64,000 nt of DNA from contig OZ022258.1 of assembly GCA_963978905.1 (NCBI GenBank), forward strand, positions 41,338,591-41,402,590. The letters run 5' to 3'. The translations under genes and the position numbers were made by a program. Source of the DNA: Trichostrongylus colubriformis. Its lineage: Eukaryota > Nematoda > Chromadorea > Rhabditida > Trichostrongylidae. Below the pieces are notes generated by a model that was not told the DNA's origin, did not search any database, and saw nothing but the letters and a program-made list of their open reading frames with translations. Numbering within the stretch: the first letter of the stretch is position 1; each line of letters begins with the position of its first letter. Below, piece after piece: positions 20,815 to 33,935 of this stretch.

Positions 20815-23800
20815 GTAAATAAATAAATAAATAAATAAAGACTTGACAATTCACTCTTGTGGAGGAACAAATAGCAAAGAAAGGATAGCGGAGATCAATG
20901 CATGCATGATAGTATCGTTATCGTGTAGCATGATAGGAAATTAAGAATTTACTTATTAAAGGAGGTAAATTAACGTCAAAAATAAAGTAGCCAGTCAGAG
21001 ACCGCGACATATGGAAATTAAATTTTTCATGGTCGTACGACATCTGCAATTCGTAGTAGCCAAGGCATGAGGATCTATACTTCATATGGGCTCATTTGGT
21101 CAAAAAGCACGTCATTAGTTTCATCGTTTACATTTCAGTCACTTTTTTCATTTCTTGTATGACACCAACTTGAGTTGCCGCCGCAACCGCAACATACGCA
21201 TCCTAGCCACCATGAAAAATTTAATTTTCGACCCACACTGAGAACAAAATCTGCTCTACCACAATTGTCTAGATAAGTTAAGACGCCCACCATGAAGTAA
21301 AAGTGTGTCATATTAGTAGCTACTTTGAACCTGTTTATTTCTTCCAGCTCCTTCGCTGTAGCCTCGCTGAAAGCTGTCGCTGACGACACTGTAGACAACC
21401 GTGGACCATTTGACGGTCCTAAAGACATGACGATTCAAGGGAGATGCACTTCTCGATGAGGAATCACTACAGAAAGCGGAAAACTTAGAAAAAACGTGAA
21501 GAACGACACGCAAAATCCTCATAAAGCAGCCAAACGTAAACGGGGTTATGATACCTGCATCGAGCGAATTTGTTTCCGCTCCATCTACGGTGTCTTTCTG
21601 TTCTGGCTTATCTTCATACTTCAGACGTTTGAAGCGCCTCTCCATTTCTTTGTCCACATCATATTCTTCCTCGATCTCGGCAAGATCTCTGGCCTCTTTC
21701 ATGAGCTCTTCTGCGGTTTTGCCAGCCAGGCAAGGTTTCTCCGAAGACTCAAACATCTGAAGATATACATGTTAAAGAGCCACTAATTCTGATAGTAAGG
21801 CGACCATATGAGATCCTGCTAAAGATGTGACATAGGGTGCACCGGAGTTGGCTTTCATGCCATGGGTTTCGGAACCAAGAATTTTAGACCTAGGAGTAGT
21901 TAGAGTGATTAGAAATCTATAGGTAGCTCCTCGCCGGAAACTATTGGAAACAAAACCAGAGCAGTAGTGAAGGTGGTGACGTGACTCGCTGATAAGCAGC
22001 CAGTCACATGTTCGACGAACTTCAGGTTTTACGATAGCAGATATAACAGCAAGTATAAGTAAAAAAGGTGAAACAGACGCAACGTGGCCGTCGTATGAGT
22101 TCCACATCACAGCCTCGTAAAGCAGCTAGCCGTTCCTCTATCTCGGAGAGGGTGAGCACTTTACTAGGATCATCTGAATTATTAAAGTAACGTATTGAGA
22201 AACAATTATTCCTCGTAGGAAGACACTCAAACTGCGGAAACAGTAGAAACTGTTTACCTTCTTCGCGGACTCTCTTCCACCTTGATTCCAAATCATTTTT
22301 GATCTCAACGCATGGTGCCATTTTGACGTCTTCCCTTTTCTTTGTATGTGGAACAGGTAAAGCAGGTTGTGGCTGGCCTATAAAGAGAGAAATGCAATCC
22401 AACATCTATCAACGATTTTCAAAGAAGACACAGAGAAGTTATTTACTCCTTGGAAAATAAGTGTAAGTGGAATGCACAGAGCAGGCCGGTGGAAAAGCAG
22501 AAATAATTAGTAAGGCGGAGGAGGATAGTAAGGAGGAGAAATCTTCAATGATCAGCATCACCAGAACCCATTTTTATTACAGGCTGTTGTAAACACTGCA
22601 CAACATACCCACTGTAGTTCTCAATGACGGTGGAGGCAACCCATCACCCCACCAATTTGTTGAAGATGTGGCGGTGACTCCTGAATGATGCGACGCCAGT
22701 GGATCACCAATTGCTATTCTCGTAATCTGGAAAATATAATGGTAACCTAATCATTCAGCAAATTTGGTGGACTCAGGGCAGACTCATATCGAAAAGATTT
22801 ACCAACACACAAATAAATACATCTTACTTTATTTCCTCTTATCATGATGAACGGTAGCAGTGCCAAGGGATCAGGTGGATAATTTGAAAAATGTCGTGTC
22901 CACACATTACTCCTTCGTCACTCTTCACCCATCCCCATCTCCTTTGTGCATGCATAATTTTATCGCATTGTATTTCTATTTCGAAAAAAAAACCATTCTC
23001 AAATCCCCGTATTCAGCAGTTCTCTTGCATTACTCCACTTCTCCTTCATTTCTCACGAGGTAATCCAACAAAGTTACGGCACCCTCTCCAGCCTGCGCAG
23101 AGTAACCCTTAGCAATACTCGTGAATAACATTGCACGTTGGAAAGCACTATAAGTGCTACTGGAATGAGTTACACTGGAGGCAGATACGAGGCACTAGAC
23201 ACCATTATTCTGGGATTTTTAAGGGGTTTTCTGATCAAGAAGCTTTAGTGTACCAGTTTATGTAACCACCTTCGCAAAAAGACTCAGCCTTTTGGTCATC
23301 TCTCGAATGACAAAGATAATGCACACACAAATTCTCACTGTACTGACCGATAGATGTTGCTGTTGAATGCCCAGAAACGCGGTTCATGCTATCTCACATC
23401 CATCTGTGAAGCTCACAACTTTCAGCTATCAAATTAACTTCGAGACTTGCGATGGGATTGGTTCTGCATAGGTTTCAAATAGGAGATCCCTGCGTTAGCC
23501 ACCATCATTTGCGCCATCGTTCCTAAAACATAGGCGGTGGCCCTGCTCGGGCACTGGCATCGGGAGCTGTCCATTATAAACATCAAATACTTTCCTATGG
23601 TTCACTTTTCCAGATTAAAGAAGACCACAGAACATCCCTACTATATATAAAACGCTTCGTCTGTCTGTCGGTCCCTTTGTCCGTCCCTCCGTCTCTTTGT
23701 ACGTCGGTCACGAAATTCATATCTCGCGTCGCAGTAGAGCTAGGACTTTGAATTTTTAAAGTGATATAGGGGGGAGTAAGGGAACGTCAGTGGTGAGGGA

Positions 23801-25953
23801 ACGGAAGTGATAGGACTGATAAGGGCTGATAAGGAGCCTCCAAAGGTGAATGGCGGGAAATGCTGGATTTTTAAAGTGATATAAGGGGTGGTAAGGTAGA
23901 TCAGCGGTGAGGGAACGGAAGTGATAGCAACTGATAAGGAGCCTCCAAAGGTGAATGGCGGGAAACTGATATCTCGCGTCGCAGCAAAGCTGGGACTCTG
24001 GATTAACAAAGTGATATAAGGGGTGGTAAGGGAACATCAGCGGTGGGGGAGCGGAAGTGATAGCGACTGATAAGGGTGATAAGGAGCCTCCAAAGGTGAA
24101 TGGCGGGAAACTGATATCTCGCGTCGCAGCAAAGCTAGGACTCTGGATTAACAAAGTGATATAAGGGGTGGTAAGGGAACATCAGCGGTGAGGGAACGGA
24201 AGTGATAGCAACTGATAAGGGCTGATATGGAGCCTCCAAAGGTGAATGGCGGGAAACTGATATCTCGCGTCGCAGCAAAGCTGGGACTCTGGATTAACAA
24301 AGTGATATAAGGGGTGGTATGGGAACATCAGCGGTGGGGGAGCGGAAGTGATAGCGACTGATAAGGGTGATAAGGAGCCTCCAAAGGTGAATGGCGGGAA
24401 ACTGATATCTCGCGTCGCAGCAAAGCTAGGACTCTGGATTAACAAAGTGATATAAGGGGTGGTAAGGGAACATCAGCGGTGAGGGAACGGAAGTGATAGC
24501 AACTGATAAGGGCTGATATGGAGCCTCCAAAGGTGAATGGCGAGAAATTGACATCTCGCGTCGACGCAAAGCTGGGACTCTGGATTTTTGAAGTGATATA
24601 AGGGGTGGTAAGGGAACATCAGCGGTGAGGGAACGGAAGTGATAGCAACTGATAAGGGCTGATATGGAGCCTCGAAAGGTGAATGGCGAGAAATTGACAT
24701 CTCGCGTCGCCGCAAAGCTGGGACTCTCAATTCCTAAAGTGGTATAAGACAAGATTGACGGGAGGAATTTTGTTTCCCTTTTCCGTTTTTGCGAATTCCC
24801 CATTTCTGAAACCGTTCGAGTGATGGGTTATGGGTACTTTCGGTTCATGGGAAAGAAGCATTTCCGATCAACCTACTTGCGCCCATGGTGTTACGCGCAC
24901 GGTAGTGTGCGCCAGCCAATTGGTGAGATATAATATTTGAAAAAATAGGCAGAGTGTAGTATGCCCCTTAGGAGCATGCAAGCTTAATGAATCAATTTGC
25001 GAACAAACAATTAATAAATAGATACAACAAAAATGAGAACATGAATCTCAGTAACCTTGGTGCCTTCTTCCTCCTGGTTCCTCAATGTTTCTGCGTTGAG
25101 TTTTTCGAAACATCGCGAACAGACGGTGACGGGCTTGTTGGCATATTTGCGTATAATAGCGCGATGTGGCAAACATTTTTTGCAGAACGAAAACGCACAG
25201 TTCGAACAACCTTCCTGAAATACAAAACATTCGAGATCTCCACCACTTATGTGAAAGCCACTCGTTCCTTTGCCGGGCTGTACCTTATGATCATAGGGAT
25301 CTCTATCTCAAACCACCAGCTCCGTTTGTAGGACTCCATCGTTTTACACGTCCCGCCTCTTTTGCTAGACGCATCATTTTTGCAAACGAGCCTCCCATTC
25401 ACCTAACCTTTGTTTTACGGGTACCCACCCCTTTGCAACACGAACACTCTCACTAATCCTCCATAGCGTTCATTCCTGCCGGCCATATTTGGAACTATGG
25501 TTTCCGACTGTTCATGGGTTAATCGAAAAAGGAGAAACCAGCTACCAGTGTACTATAATTGATTGAGCGGTACTCGAGAATTTGTGCGTTTGTCATATTT
25601 TAATAATACTTCAATGCATTATGACTGACACATCAAGGTCGAACAACGGAACGAACCATCTGTCAAATCTTTTGGGCTTCCACCAATTTCATAACACTGC
25701 TGATTTATCGAACGCACTCTACAGAAAATTCGCCAGAGCAACTAATGATGCTGTCTAACCAACAAGGTTATCTCTACAATGTACTTCACAAACCACAATC
25801 ACTAAACCCAACCTGAGATCTAAGAATAGGTAATTCAGTCAAAACTGAAAATCTGTTCAGTTCGAAAACTTTTAGTCGAAAAACTCGACTTACTTCCGGA
25901 TTGAGGATGGAATATTTCGAGTAGCAGTTCGAACAACAAACAGATGACGGCAT
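19502..25953 (-). CDS. ZFYVE19: FYVE zinc-finger protein, ZFYVE19/ANCHR-like abscission regulator
   Basis: Ten exons join in phase: 25953-25894, 25214-25056, 22726-22609, 22377-22258, 22173-about 22080, 21756-21555, 21418-21331, 19973-19885, 19819-19746 and 19693-19502, giving about 400 residues. Exons 1-2 form an N-terminal FYVE finger with cysteine pairs CCSNC, CSNC, FCKKC and VCSRC. An SKW-like NWWGDGLPPP follows, then the LSEIEERLAALRG motif typical of this family, an acidic coiled coil, and the C-terminus KKGGLFSKIFRR. In mammals ANCHR binds PI3P and VPS4 and delays the last step of cell division (the NoCut checkpoint). The vertebrate C-terminal B-box finger is not present. Only the exon 5 donor is unclear. 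Intron 2 carries a Helitron-like element. Confidence 0.85.
20783..20839. repeat. (ATAA)n microsatellite
   Basis: About 14 units with one G interruption, inside intron 7 of the FYVE gene. Confidence 0.9.
23635..24923 (+). mobile_element. Helitron-like non-autonomous element 1
   Basis: The left end reads TCCCTACTATATATAA and is followed by CTGTCTGTC-type repeats. The right end has a GC-rich hairpin (GCGCAC..GTGCGC) just before CAATTGG|T. The same ends are shared with the copies at 28.1-29.9 and 61.4-62.9 kb. The last of these has an empty-site match that fixes the borders by comparison. No Rep/helicase frame is present. Confidence 0.65.
23721..24735 (+). repeat. 145-bp minisatellite inside the Helitron-like element
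   Basis: Units recur with starts near 23971, 24116, 24262, 24407, 24553 and 24699, plus two earlier units, one of them shortened. Each unit contains ATCTCGCGTCGCAGCAAAG and CCTCCAAAGGTGAATGG. Long minus-strand frames here are repeat artefacts. Confidence 0.92.
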
Positions 25954-27369
25954 CTCACGTCGAAGAAAGCGTAAGGCAAGAGCTGCGCTGCGCAGCAATT
26001 TCACAGCTGTAAAGCATTGGCATAAATTTCTCTTGAAAGTATTACTGTTGCAAACACGAACATGGTGAATCGTAGTAGTGAACCGCCATGAGTTGATCTA
26101 ACCAGAAACTTACACTTCCTAACCGTAACATTCCTCCACATTATGAACGGCAGGAAGACAGCATCGCGGAAAATATGGGCGATGGTAGTCTTGTCATATT
26201 ATGTTGTCAATGAGTCATCAACATGGTCAACCATCCGCACCGCACGTGCATAATTCCCGAACTAACAAAAACCGTGCCCGTCATCAGCTGTCACGCTGAG
26301 CAAAGAAACCCGCACAATTTATGTCCCACTGGACGGTAATCCCTCGGAAAGCACGTCACCTCTATGGAATAATTCATCTACCTCCTAGGGCGTATTCGAC
26401 GAATCCGGATTATCCAGGTTAGCGAGAATTCCAAGAAAGCGAAGCTCATAAGAATATTAGAACTCAAGGAAATATAGTAGCTTCAGGCAGTTACGAGCCA
26501 CTAACGTTAACGCCTCGGTAACGGTGGTAGATGTCCAGAAAAGTGCAAGTACGCGATGACTCATCACTGTGTTGAATGTTATACGTAGTCCCAGCGATCA
26601 TCTACTCCAGAAAGTGCAGTCTCGAATGAATCTGTTGCTACAGTTCACTTCATTTAACCAGCATACGAAAACTCTCAGATGTCTGTATCAATTCAGCGAT
26701 TTTCAGAGTTATTTGGTTTATTTTCGGATAGTAGTTCGAATGGGCAGAATGGATGCTTACAACCTTTTCCCCTTCAATTCTCCAAATCGAGCAGTGCGTG
26801 TTCGATAATAAAGCAAGCACGCTATAGAGCCTGTATGAGGACTTCATCTATCAAATTCATTAGTGAATAACACATGATCATGACCTTGTAGTCAATCAGC
26901 AGTCCAGTCACAATTCTGACTTCTTCGACTTTACAGACTGTAATCAGCAACAGCGCTTGAATATGTATCTCTGACAACAATCTCCCTAATCAAGAGAAAT
27001 GTGAACCGCCCCGTTAAACCGGTCCAAAACGTGGAGTCAGTCTAGTTTCTTGCGGGCAAAAATCCCTCATGCTTTCTCTACACCAGGAAGCGCGACTAAC
27101 GACTATTAAGTTATTTAGGACCTAGACTGAACTTGTATTTGCTTAACGAAATGATACATAAACAGTGTTTCTTGAATCTAAGCTAACAGCAACAGGAAAA
27201 GGAATTTTAGGAATAAACCACCAAAGCCTTAGGAAGAAAGCATAAAAAACTTTTTACAGTGGCACAAATCAAAACAGCAAAAAACTCTCAACGAAATGGA
27301 ACAAATTCAGTGTAAATAAACACCTCATAGAAACCTGAAAACTAAACAATCACGCTATGTAGACTTAGA
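25954..27369. other. Intergenic stretch
   Basis: Lies between the 5' end of the FYVE gene and the 3' end of the mL49 gene. No further gene is supported. Confidence 0.4.
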
Positions 27370-30300
27370 CTAAAATCCTCTCGTAAACAAAAACTTCTCA
27401 ACAAGTGATCGATCGGCTCCTTTAATCGTCATTACTCCCTTTAATTCATCGACGTGTGTCGCAACTGGCATACCAAGTTCAGCTTCAAGAAACTGCCGAA
27501 GGTCCCTCTCGCATGCCTTAAACAATGTCATTAAGTAGAAGGCGGCGGGCCATTAGCAACAACGAAGAAAATACTCACGAATACATCGCCTTCAACCTCT
27601 TTCATTATAACGAGCTCCACATGATCAATATCCAGCGTTACTTCGTTAAGAAGATCTTTTTTCCGTCCGAGATATAGCGGTAAAGTATGGTCTCGTCTCC
27701 GGCGAACGTAGTATGGTAAGTTTGGTGGCGGATCTGACAATGACAGGGGACTGGTGAACTGATAACTTTATACTTATAGTAGAGGTAACAAACAACAGAC
27801 AGAATATGAGTCAGACATGGATGTTATGCTGCCCAAACTGTACATTCAAACTGAATATTACATAGGACATGCACCGAATCACGAATTCTCTCATTTGGAT
27901 AGATTAAGCTGCCCTGAGCCTTACTTTATTCCATTTTAAAACCTCCTGCTGACAAAAACACTTCCCTCGGAATTAAAGACTATGGAAATTCCAGAGATTG
28001 TCTGTAGTCGGTCAAGAAAGGATGAGCTAGTTAGGAGTGTAAGGAGACAGTAAACTCAGAACGGCGAAAGGAGCGAAGAATCTTGAAAGGTCCTACTATA
28101 AATAATCGGCTAAGAGTGTCTGTTGGCGTATGTGTGTTTGACAGGAAATTCATATCTCGCGTCGCAGCAAAGCAGGGACCCTGAATTTCACAATTGATCC
28201 TCGGGGTCGTCAGGGGATCCCAGCAGTGGTGGACCGAAAGTAGCAGCTGATAAGGGCTGCTAAAGAGCCTCGAAAGGCGAATCTCATCATATTCGTTTGC
28301 TTTTCGGGTTGATCCTGGAGCACCGACACCCGCAGGTATTTTGAGGGGTGAGACGGGGACATTAATGGTGGGTGATCCAAATGGTAATGGATAATAGTTG
28401 ATAAGAGTCGATGAGAAACATCAGAAGGCTAATCTCGCCAAATTTGTTCAGCTCTTCTGGTTAACAGTGAAATATTCACACTCACAGGTATTACAGGGTA
28501 CGGGGACCTTAATGGTGACTTTTCGAAACTGATAACGGCTTACAGCGGCTGATAGGAACCATATGCAGTCAATGGGATGAAATCCGGTACACCGCTCAAT
28601 GCTATACTACTATACGACTGCTACAGTAAATGCGTAGGATGCTCAGTGTCCTTAGAGGAACCTATTTTGTATAAGTTCATATCTGTTGTCGATGCATCAA
28701 CCACTGACTTGCTTAACGTTCAAATAATGGTGCATATTTTCTGATACTGCGATCTACATGGATGATCAATACACGATCTGAAGTTGTGATAGCAAAGCAA
28801 GTGATTCATTCTTTCAAGCGGTGCCAGCCGCAATAGTGGTTATCGACCTAGACTATGTATAATTTCAAATAGTGGTGCACGTTCCGTAAAGTTAAATAAT
28901 AACTGGCACATGGATCTACCAACAATAAGTAGCAAATAGATGCTCAGTAAATGGACAAATTGCTACCAGTTGCTGCAGTCGTTCCAAAGCTATCGATCCT
29001 TAAACAAACTGTACTCCCTATAGTGACCATTTCAGACAAAGGGTCAGCTTATAGTGGATCCCACTTCACTTCTGTACACTGATCGTCGATAACATCGTAA
29101 CAAAAGGTATCGACCGCTAAACCTCGGGACCTCGAAATAGCGGTGGCCTTTCTCAGGGTGCGGGATGCAGTAGTAGTGAACGGGTAGATTATCGTTACTC
29201 AGTAGCTTGAAGGCAGTGGTAGAGGCAATTCGGCTGCATCGTTCACTACAATTTTTGATATTGACCAGTGGAAGTGTTCACCACGAAAGCTTACGCGTCA
29301 AGCACCAGGTCATTTCGAGCGATATGCTTTAATACCATACGATAAGTACCATTCTGCTATCACGCTCTTTGTTCTACATCTCAATCCCTCAACAAAATCG
29401 ACCCTATGAGGCGGACAGAGCCAAAAAGGCAGCTGGAGATAAAAGGCCGCCTCTGCCACGGGTCAGAGGTGCTTTTTTCGTGAGCAATTTCGCCTCAGAT
29501 TTTTTCGTGAACAATTTCGCCTCAGATAGGCTTCCTAAATCCCTTGTTTTCAAGAGAATATGTTCTTTCGAGGCTCTTTTTCACCCACATTTGACCCTAT
29601 CACTGTCATTAAGCACTAAGTGCTCAACAAGTGATTATACTTTGTATTCAGATATCAGTAGCAACGGGATGTTTCGACTGCTAAATTGCGTGGAATTCAA
29701 AATAGTGGTGAGTATTTGTAAAGATATCAGTAGGGTTGAAGCTAAGAACTGCACTTATCACAATGTGGAACTGTGCGATATGGACTTCTTCGATATCGAT
29801 TGATATCTACCACCATATGTAGAAAGTAGATGCTCAACAAAACACCAATATCTAACATTTGCCTATTACATAATTCTATTGTGTTATTCGCGCAGTACTA
29901 TAGCCCAATTGGTGAAGTTATTCGCGCAGTGCTATTGCCCAACTTGTAAAGATGGCACCTGCAGGGATCGCCTTAGTCTTGAAATAAGAAACCTATAGTG
30001 AAGTTATCCCGCCGGGCACCAACAGCACTATCTAGCGATTACTCCACGAGAGCTTTATACTCATAATGTACCTAACATCTCAATAATAAGAAACGACTAC
30101 AGCTGCATGAAACGAAGGAAAGGACCTCGTAAACCGGTGTAGCAACTGCATGAAGTGTCAAAGAGACAAAAGAAGAAAATGAGAAGAGAGCACAACATTC
30201 CTGAACAGCATAAAAGTTGTGGAAAAGCAGCTTAAATAAAACCATGAAACAGTATAGATTTACAGGAACAAGATGGAATTGCTGGCAAGAAAGAAGTAGA

Positions 30301-31543
30301 AGCCTTACCTTGCGGTGGTTGCCACCCGCTAGGAGTTGGATAGGATTTATGAACAGGCAGAGGTGGGACCACATCATGAGGCATCAGCCGTTCGACATAT
30401 GACCAGTCAATCTTAACCTCCTCTACCGAGGTGAGAGTGGAAGCTGTAAGAATCAACTAAATCAAAATTAGCACTCAGAGCATTAGAAATAGCCCTGTCT
30501 TTACACTCACAAATATAAGGAGAAAATAACTTTCAGAAGCACAAGACCGCTGCATAAGTCAGAGTGAAAAGCGCGCATACCCTATTCCAAAAAAGCGTTC
30601 AAGGTCTTTAGGAGACAGTACACAGGTCATGGTAGGAAACCCAACCTTTTCGCATTCTTCTTCTGAGATAAGCGAAATTTCGATGCTTATAAATTTAGCC
30701 TCTCCATTATATCCGACCAAAGGCAAAAATTTGGACTAATATAATCTGAAAGCATTTCAACTTCCCATGACTCGTTCCGAAGCGCATCAGGAGTGTCAAA
30801 ATATGTCTGCGACGACTCACATGGCGCGACCCATTAAAAAGTTCAAGGGTACAAAACCACCGCTCACCACCTCTAGAGCGAAGCTCTACCTCTGAGCACG
30901 GAAACCGTCGCTGCACACATGGTAAACCTCGTTGGAGTGACATTTAGCGAAGTACCCCACCGATGGGTCATCGCAAGCGAACTTCTACCCCTCCTACCCC
31001 GGTTCACAGAGGCATTTTGCAGTTTTGGTTTTCACACATATAATGTGCATTCGAGACCCTACCGATCTACCTAGGCCTAATTTCAAAGTTCCAAGGGAAG
31101 TTAAAAGCTGCCCTGGTGAGAGAATAATATTGCATCACACCTGATTCGCTGCTTTCGACCCAACGTTGTTATTTTTTCGATGATGACATAGATCGAAACA
31201 ATGAATATGAACCACGACTTAATAGTGATATTTGGCCGTGATGAAAAACAATATACTACAAAATCCACCAGAAAAATTATGCTATTTCAAACTTTTGCTC
31301 GATGTCGCTGCGTAGCGAACAGCTTTTGTCCAGAAAAAATGTTTATTTTTCTATGAGAAAAGACCAAGCGGTCCAGGACAACAAGAATATGCAAAGAGGT
31401 AACTCACTTTTTTCCGGCAGCGCGCGTTTCCATGGATTAAGCCAAGGTTTCGATTCATCGTCAATAGCCTCAGGTGCACTTGATAACGATCGCACAGCTT
31501 CACTTCGCACTGATGGAACGCAACGTAGTAAGGAACGTATCAT
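27370..31543 (-). CDS. MRPL49: Mitochondrial ribosomal protein mL49
   Basis: Four exons join in phase: 31543-31408, 30443-30309, 27733-27579 and 27516-27370, giving 190 residues. The N-terminus (MIRSLLRCVPSVRSEAVRSL) is basic and suits mitochondrial import. Family signatures follow: YPTPSGWQPP, DPPPNLPYYVRRRR, the EVEGD segment and the C-terminal VDELKGVMTIKG. mL49 is a structural protein of the large mitoribosomal subunit near the exit side. The start codon directly follows TTGCAG, which could be a spliced-leader acceptor. Intron 2 (2.6 kb) contains a Helitron-like element. Confidence 0.95.
28091..29912 (+). mobile_element. Helitron-like non-autonomous element 2
   Basis: Begins TCCTACTATAAATAATCGG and ends at a CGCGCAGT..GCCCAATTGG|T terminus; a second, similar terminus follows at about 29922-29946. 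The interior shares the ATCTCGCGTCGCAGC block. It lies in intron 2 of the mL49 gene. Confidence 0.6.
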
Positions 31544-32751
31544 CTGCAATAGTGATGTGACACCATGTAATACACACAATTTTGGATAAGTGACACTCTA
31601 AATTGAACTTCTTCACAAAAACTGGAGAAACGCGCAACCGGCATTTTGCTGACACGGTGTCCGTTCGGCAGTGCACTCTGCACATAACCTCACGAATCTT
31701 TCGACTATGAAAAATTACTTTGGCTGATGTTGTATGTTGTGACGGGGGGCTGCAAGGGGATCGCAACGATAAATCCATACCCTCACGCGACGCGTGTCGC
31801 GCGCGCACCTTCTCGGGCGCCCTAGCGCGCTTTATCTCCGCGGAGTTGAGAAACATCAAAGTTTCAAGCGTGTTATTTGGCGTTCGTATGCGACAATCAT
31901 TGGTGCTGATGTTGTTGGAGTGGAGGATCGCTCGTCCGTTGGTGCTATTTTTGCCTAGGCTTTTGTCTAAGCCTTAGCTGGAAGAAGAACCACTACCTTC
32001 ATCTGTGGCTTAGATAAGGGGATACATCAAACTGTACGAACTAATAAGAAGTATTGTTCTATTCCCTAAGATAGAAAACGCTATCCAACGAAGAGATATG
32101 AGTCTTAGGGGAGCCCTGGGCGAATGAAACACTTTTCACGCAACAAACCTCTTTTTGCATAAGGATATTGTTTCACTCACCCGAAGCACTTTCTCCTTCT
32201 TAGGCTCGTGTTGAAGTTCACACCTCTTCCCCTTGACAAGGAAGAAACAAGCTTGACTTAGACTGAAAGTGAGTTTCAACTTACGTCAGGGAGTAGGGAG
32301 GAGTTTCGAGATGAAGAGTTTCCTATCTGCAAGAGGGGATTTTTGACGCTAGGAACGGTTCTTCCACCTCGCACCTCCTTTCTCTTCCTCCACCCCGTAC
32401 CAAACTCGTCATAATGACTAATATAATTGCCAGTGAAATGTGTCAATAGCAGCAGCTCGTCAAATAGTAATTCAAGCAAAGCATTGGAAGCGCGCACAGC
32501 ACTACGGCCACTGCTGGCAGCGAGCCAGAGAGACTGCGCACGAAACGCGCCGCGTGAGGGTGTGGATTTATTGATAAGACCCTGCAAGGGGCCGCGCCAA
32601 ACGACATGCACCCCCTCTCTGCGCTCTAACCATAGCGTTGGAGAAGAGAGCACTGTGTACTCGCCACCTAGCTCCCCAGCATCGATTAGTGCCGAGCAAG
32701 ACTCATCGTCTTATAGGAATGAAGTTCATTGTTCTATAACACATGGTTAGG
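31544..32751. other. Gene-free stretch with dispersed repeat pieces
   Basis: A GC-rich segment near 31.74-31.83 kb is the diverged reverse complement of one near 32.54-32.60 kb. No exon is supported. Confidence 0.4.
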
Positions 32752-33768
32752 CAGCGTTCATATTTTTGGGACTTGCGTTTTGCGTTTTTGTGGAAAGAAG
32801 AATAGATACGTATCGATTGGGAAAACAGCGGAATTTGCGTTTCTGTGGAAATACGGAGTTGTGGAAGTGCGGAAAAAGCATTAGATACGTATCTATTTCC
32901 ATGCTACGAAGAGACGAGAGGATTAGAGAAAGGAAAGAGTGGAATTGTGGATTTTGCGTTTTTGTGGAAATACGGAATCGTGGAATTTGCGTTTTTGTGG
33001 GAATGAGGAAAGGGCTCAAGATACGTATCGACTGCGAGCACTGCGGAATTTGCGTTTTTGTGGAAAGAAGATTAGATACGTATCGGTTAGCGAAATTTGC
33101 GTTTCTGTGGAAATGCGGAATCGTGGAATTTGCGTTTTTGTGAAATTGAGGAAAGGGATAAGATACGTATCGACTGCTTCTCAACGAAGGTGGATGATAA
33201 GACAAAGCACTGTCTACACTGAAGGAACAGATAAGTCTCATACATTGCTTTTTCATCAAACAACAGTTTGTTCTCTTCTCGCTCTTTTCTGCTCTCGATC
33301 ATTCGTTTTTGATTTGTGAATTTCGTCAAGTATCTTTGGGTGGCGTGTAAGTGTTCCGAACAGCGTGCCGAGAATTCATATCAGCAGTGTTGTATTGCGA
33401 GTAATAACGACGAAATCAAGATTCCTGTGAGACTAGAACTACCAAACGCAAAACCTATTTATACTATTGCCACTTTCAAAGCAAATATCTAATACACAGC
33501 GATAGTAGCATCCTTTTAGGAGAGAGTTTGTGAAGAGGCATCACAAAAATAAATATGACAACATTCAGAAAGTGATTCCAAAACACAGCCCAGCATGGTC
33601 GACCGTTCGCGAATGATGAGCCTCGTGAAATGACTCGCACCGCACACGTGGCTTCCACGCTTTCCACCATTCTTCATTTCCACAAAAACGCAATTCCGCA
33701 AATCGATACATATCTATTCTTCTTTCCGCAAAAACGCAAATTCCAAAACCATAAACGCTGCCATAGGT
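32752..33768. mobile_element. Foldback element with internal minisatellite
   Basis: Ends of about 80-90 bp are inverted copies of each other, beginning GGCAGCGTT. The left half is filled with diverged repeats of a GGAATTTGCGTTTTTGTGG unit and TACGTATCG steps. Open frames on both strands here come from the repeat. The superfamily is not known. Confidence 0.65.
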
Positions 33769-33808
33769 TTTCGTATCTTGCCGACAAGTATGTTTTGCAG
33801 TAAGCGGC

Positions 33809-33826
33809 GGGGGGGGGGGGGGGGGG
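33809..33826 (+). repeat. Homopolymer G run (G18)
   Basis: Eighteen consecutive G lie just upstream of UVSSA copy 1 and are absent from the corresponding position of copy 2. Assembly length may be unreliable. Confidence 0.9.
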
Positions 33827-33935
33827 CGATGTGCAGTTGGCTCGTAATTTCAGTGATTGTCACGGCGAACATTTTACCAGGAGTTCTGTACTTGTACATT
33901 CCGGCCGTTACACTGCGAAACTGCGAGCTTCCACA

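Noticed and set aside
23740..24803. Several long minus-strand frames with near-identical repeats
   Set aside because: They are read-through of the 145-bp minisatellite; the repeat period and lack of start or splice context argue against a protein.
29369..29803. 144-codon plus-strand frame
   Set aside because: Lies inside a Helitron-like element in an mL49 intron, with no domain or conserved feature.
32747..33319. Overlapping 125-170 codon frames on both strands
   Set aside because: Open on both strands because of a T/G-rich minisatellite without stops; not a gene.
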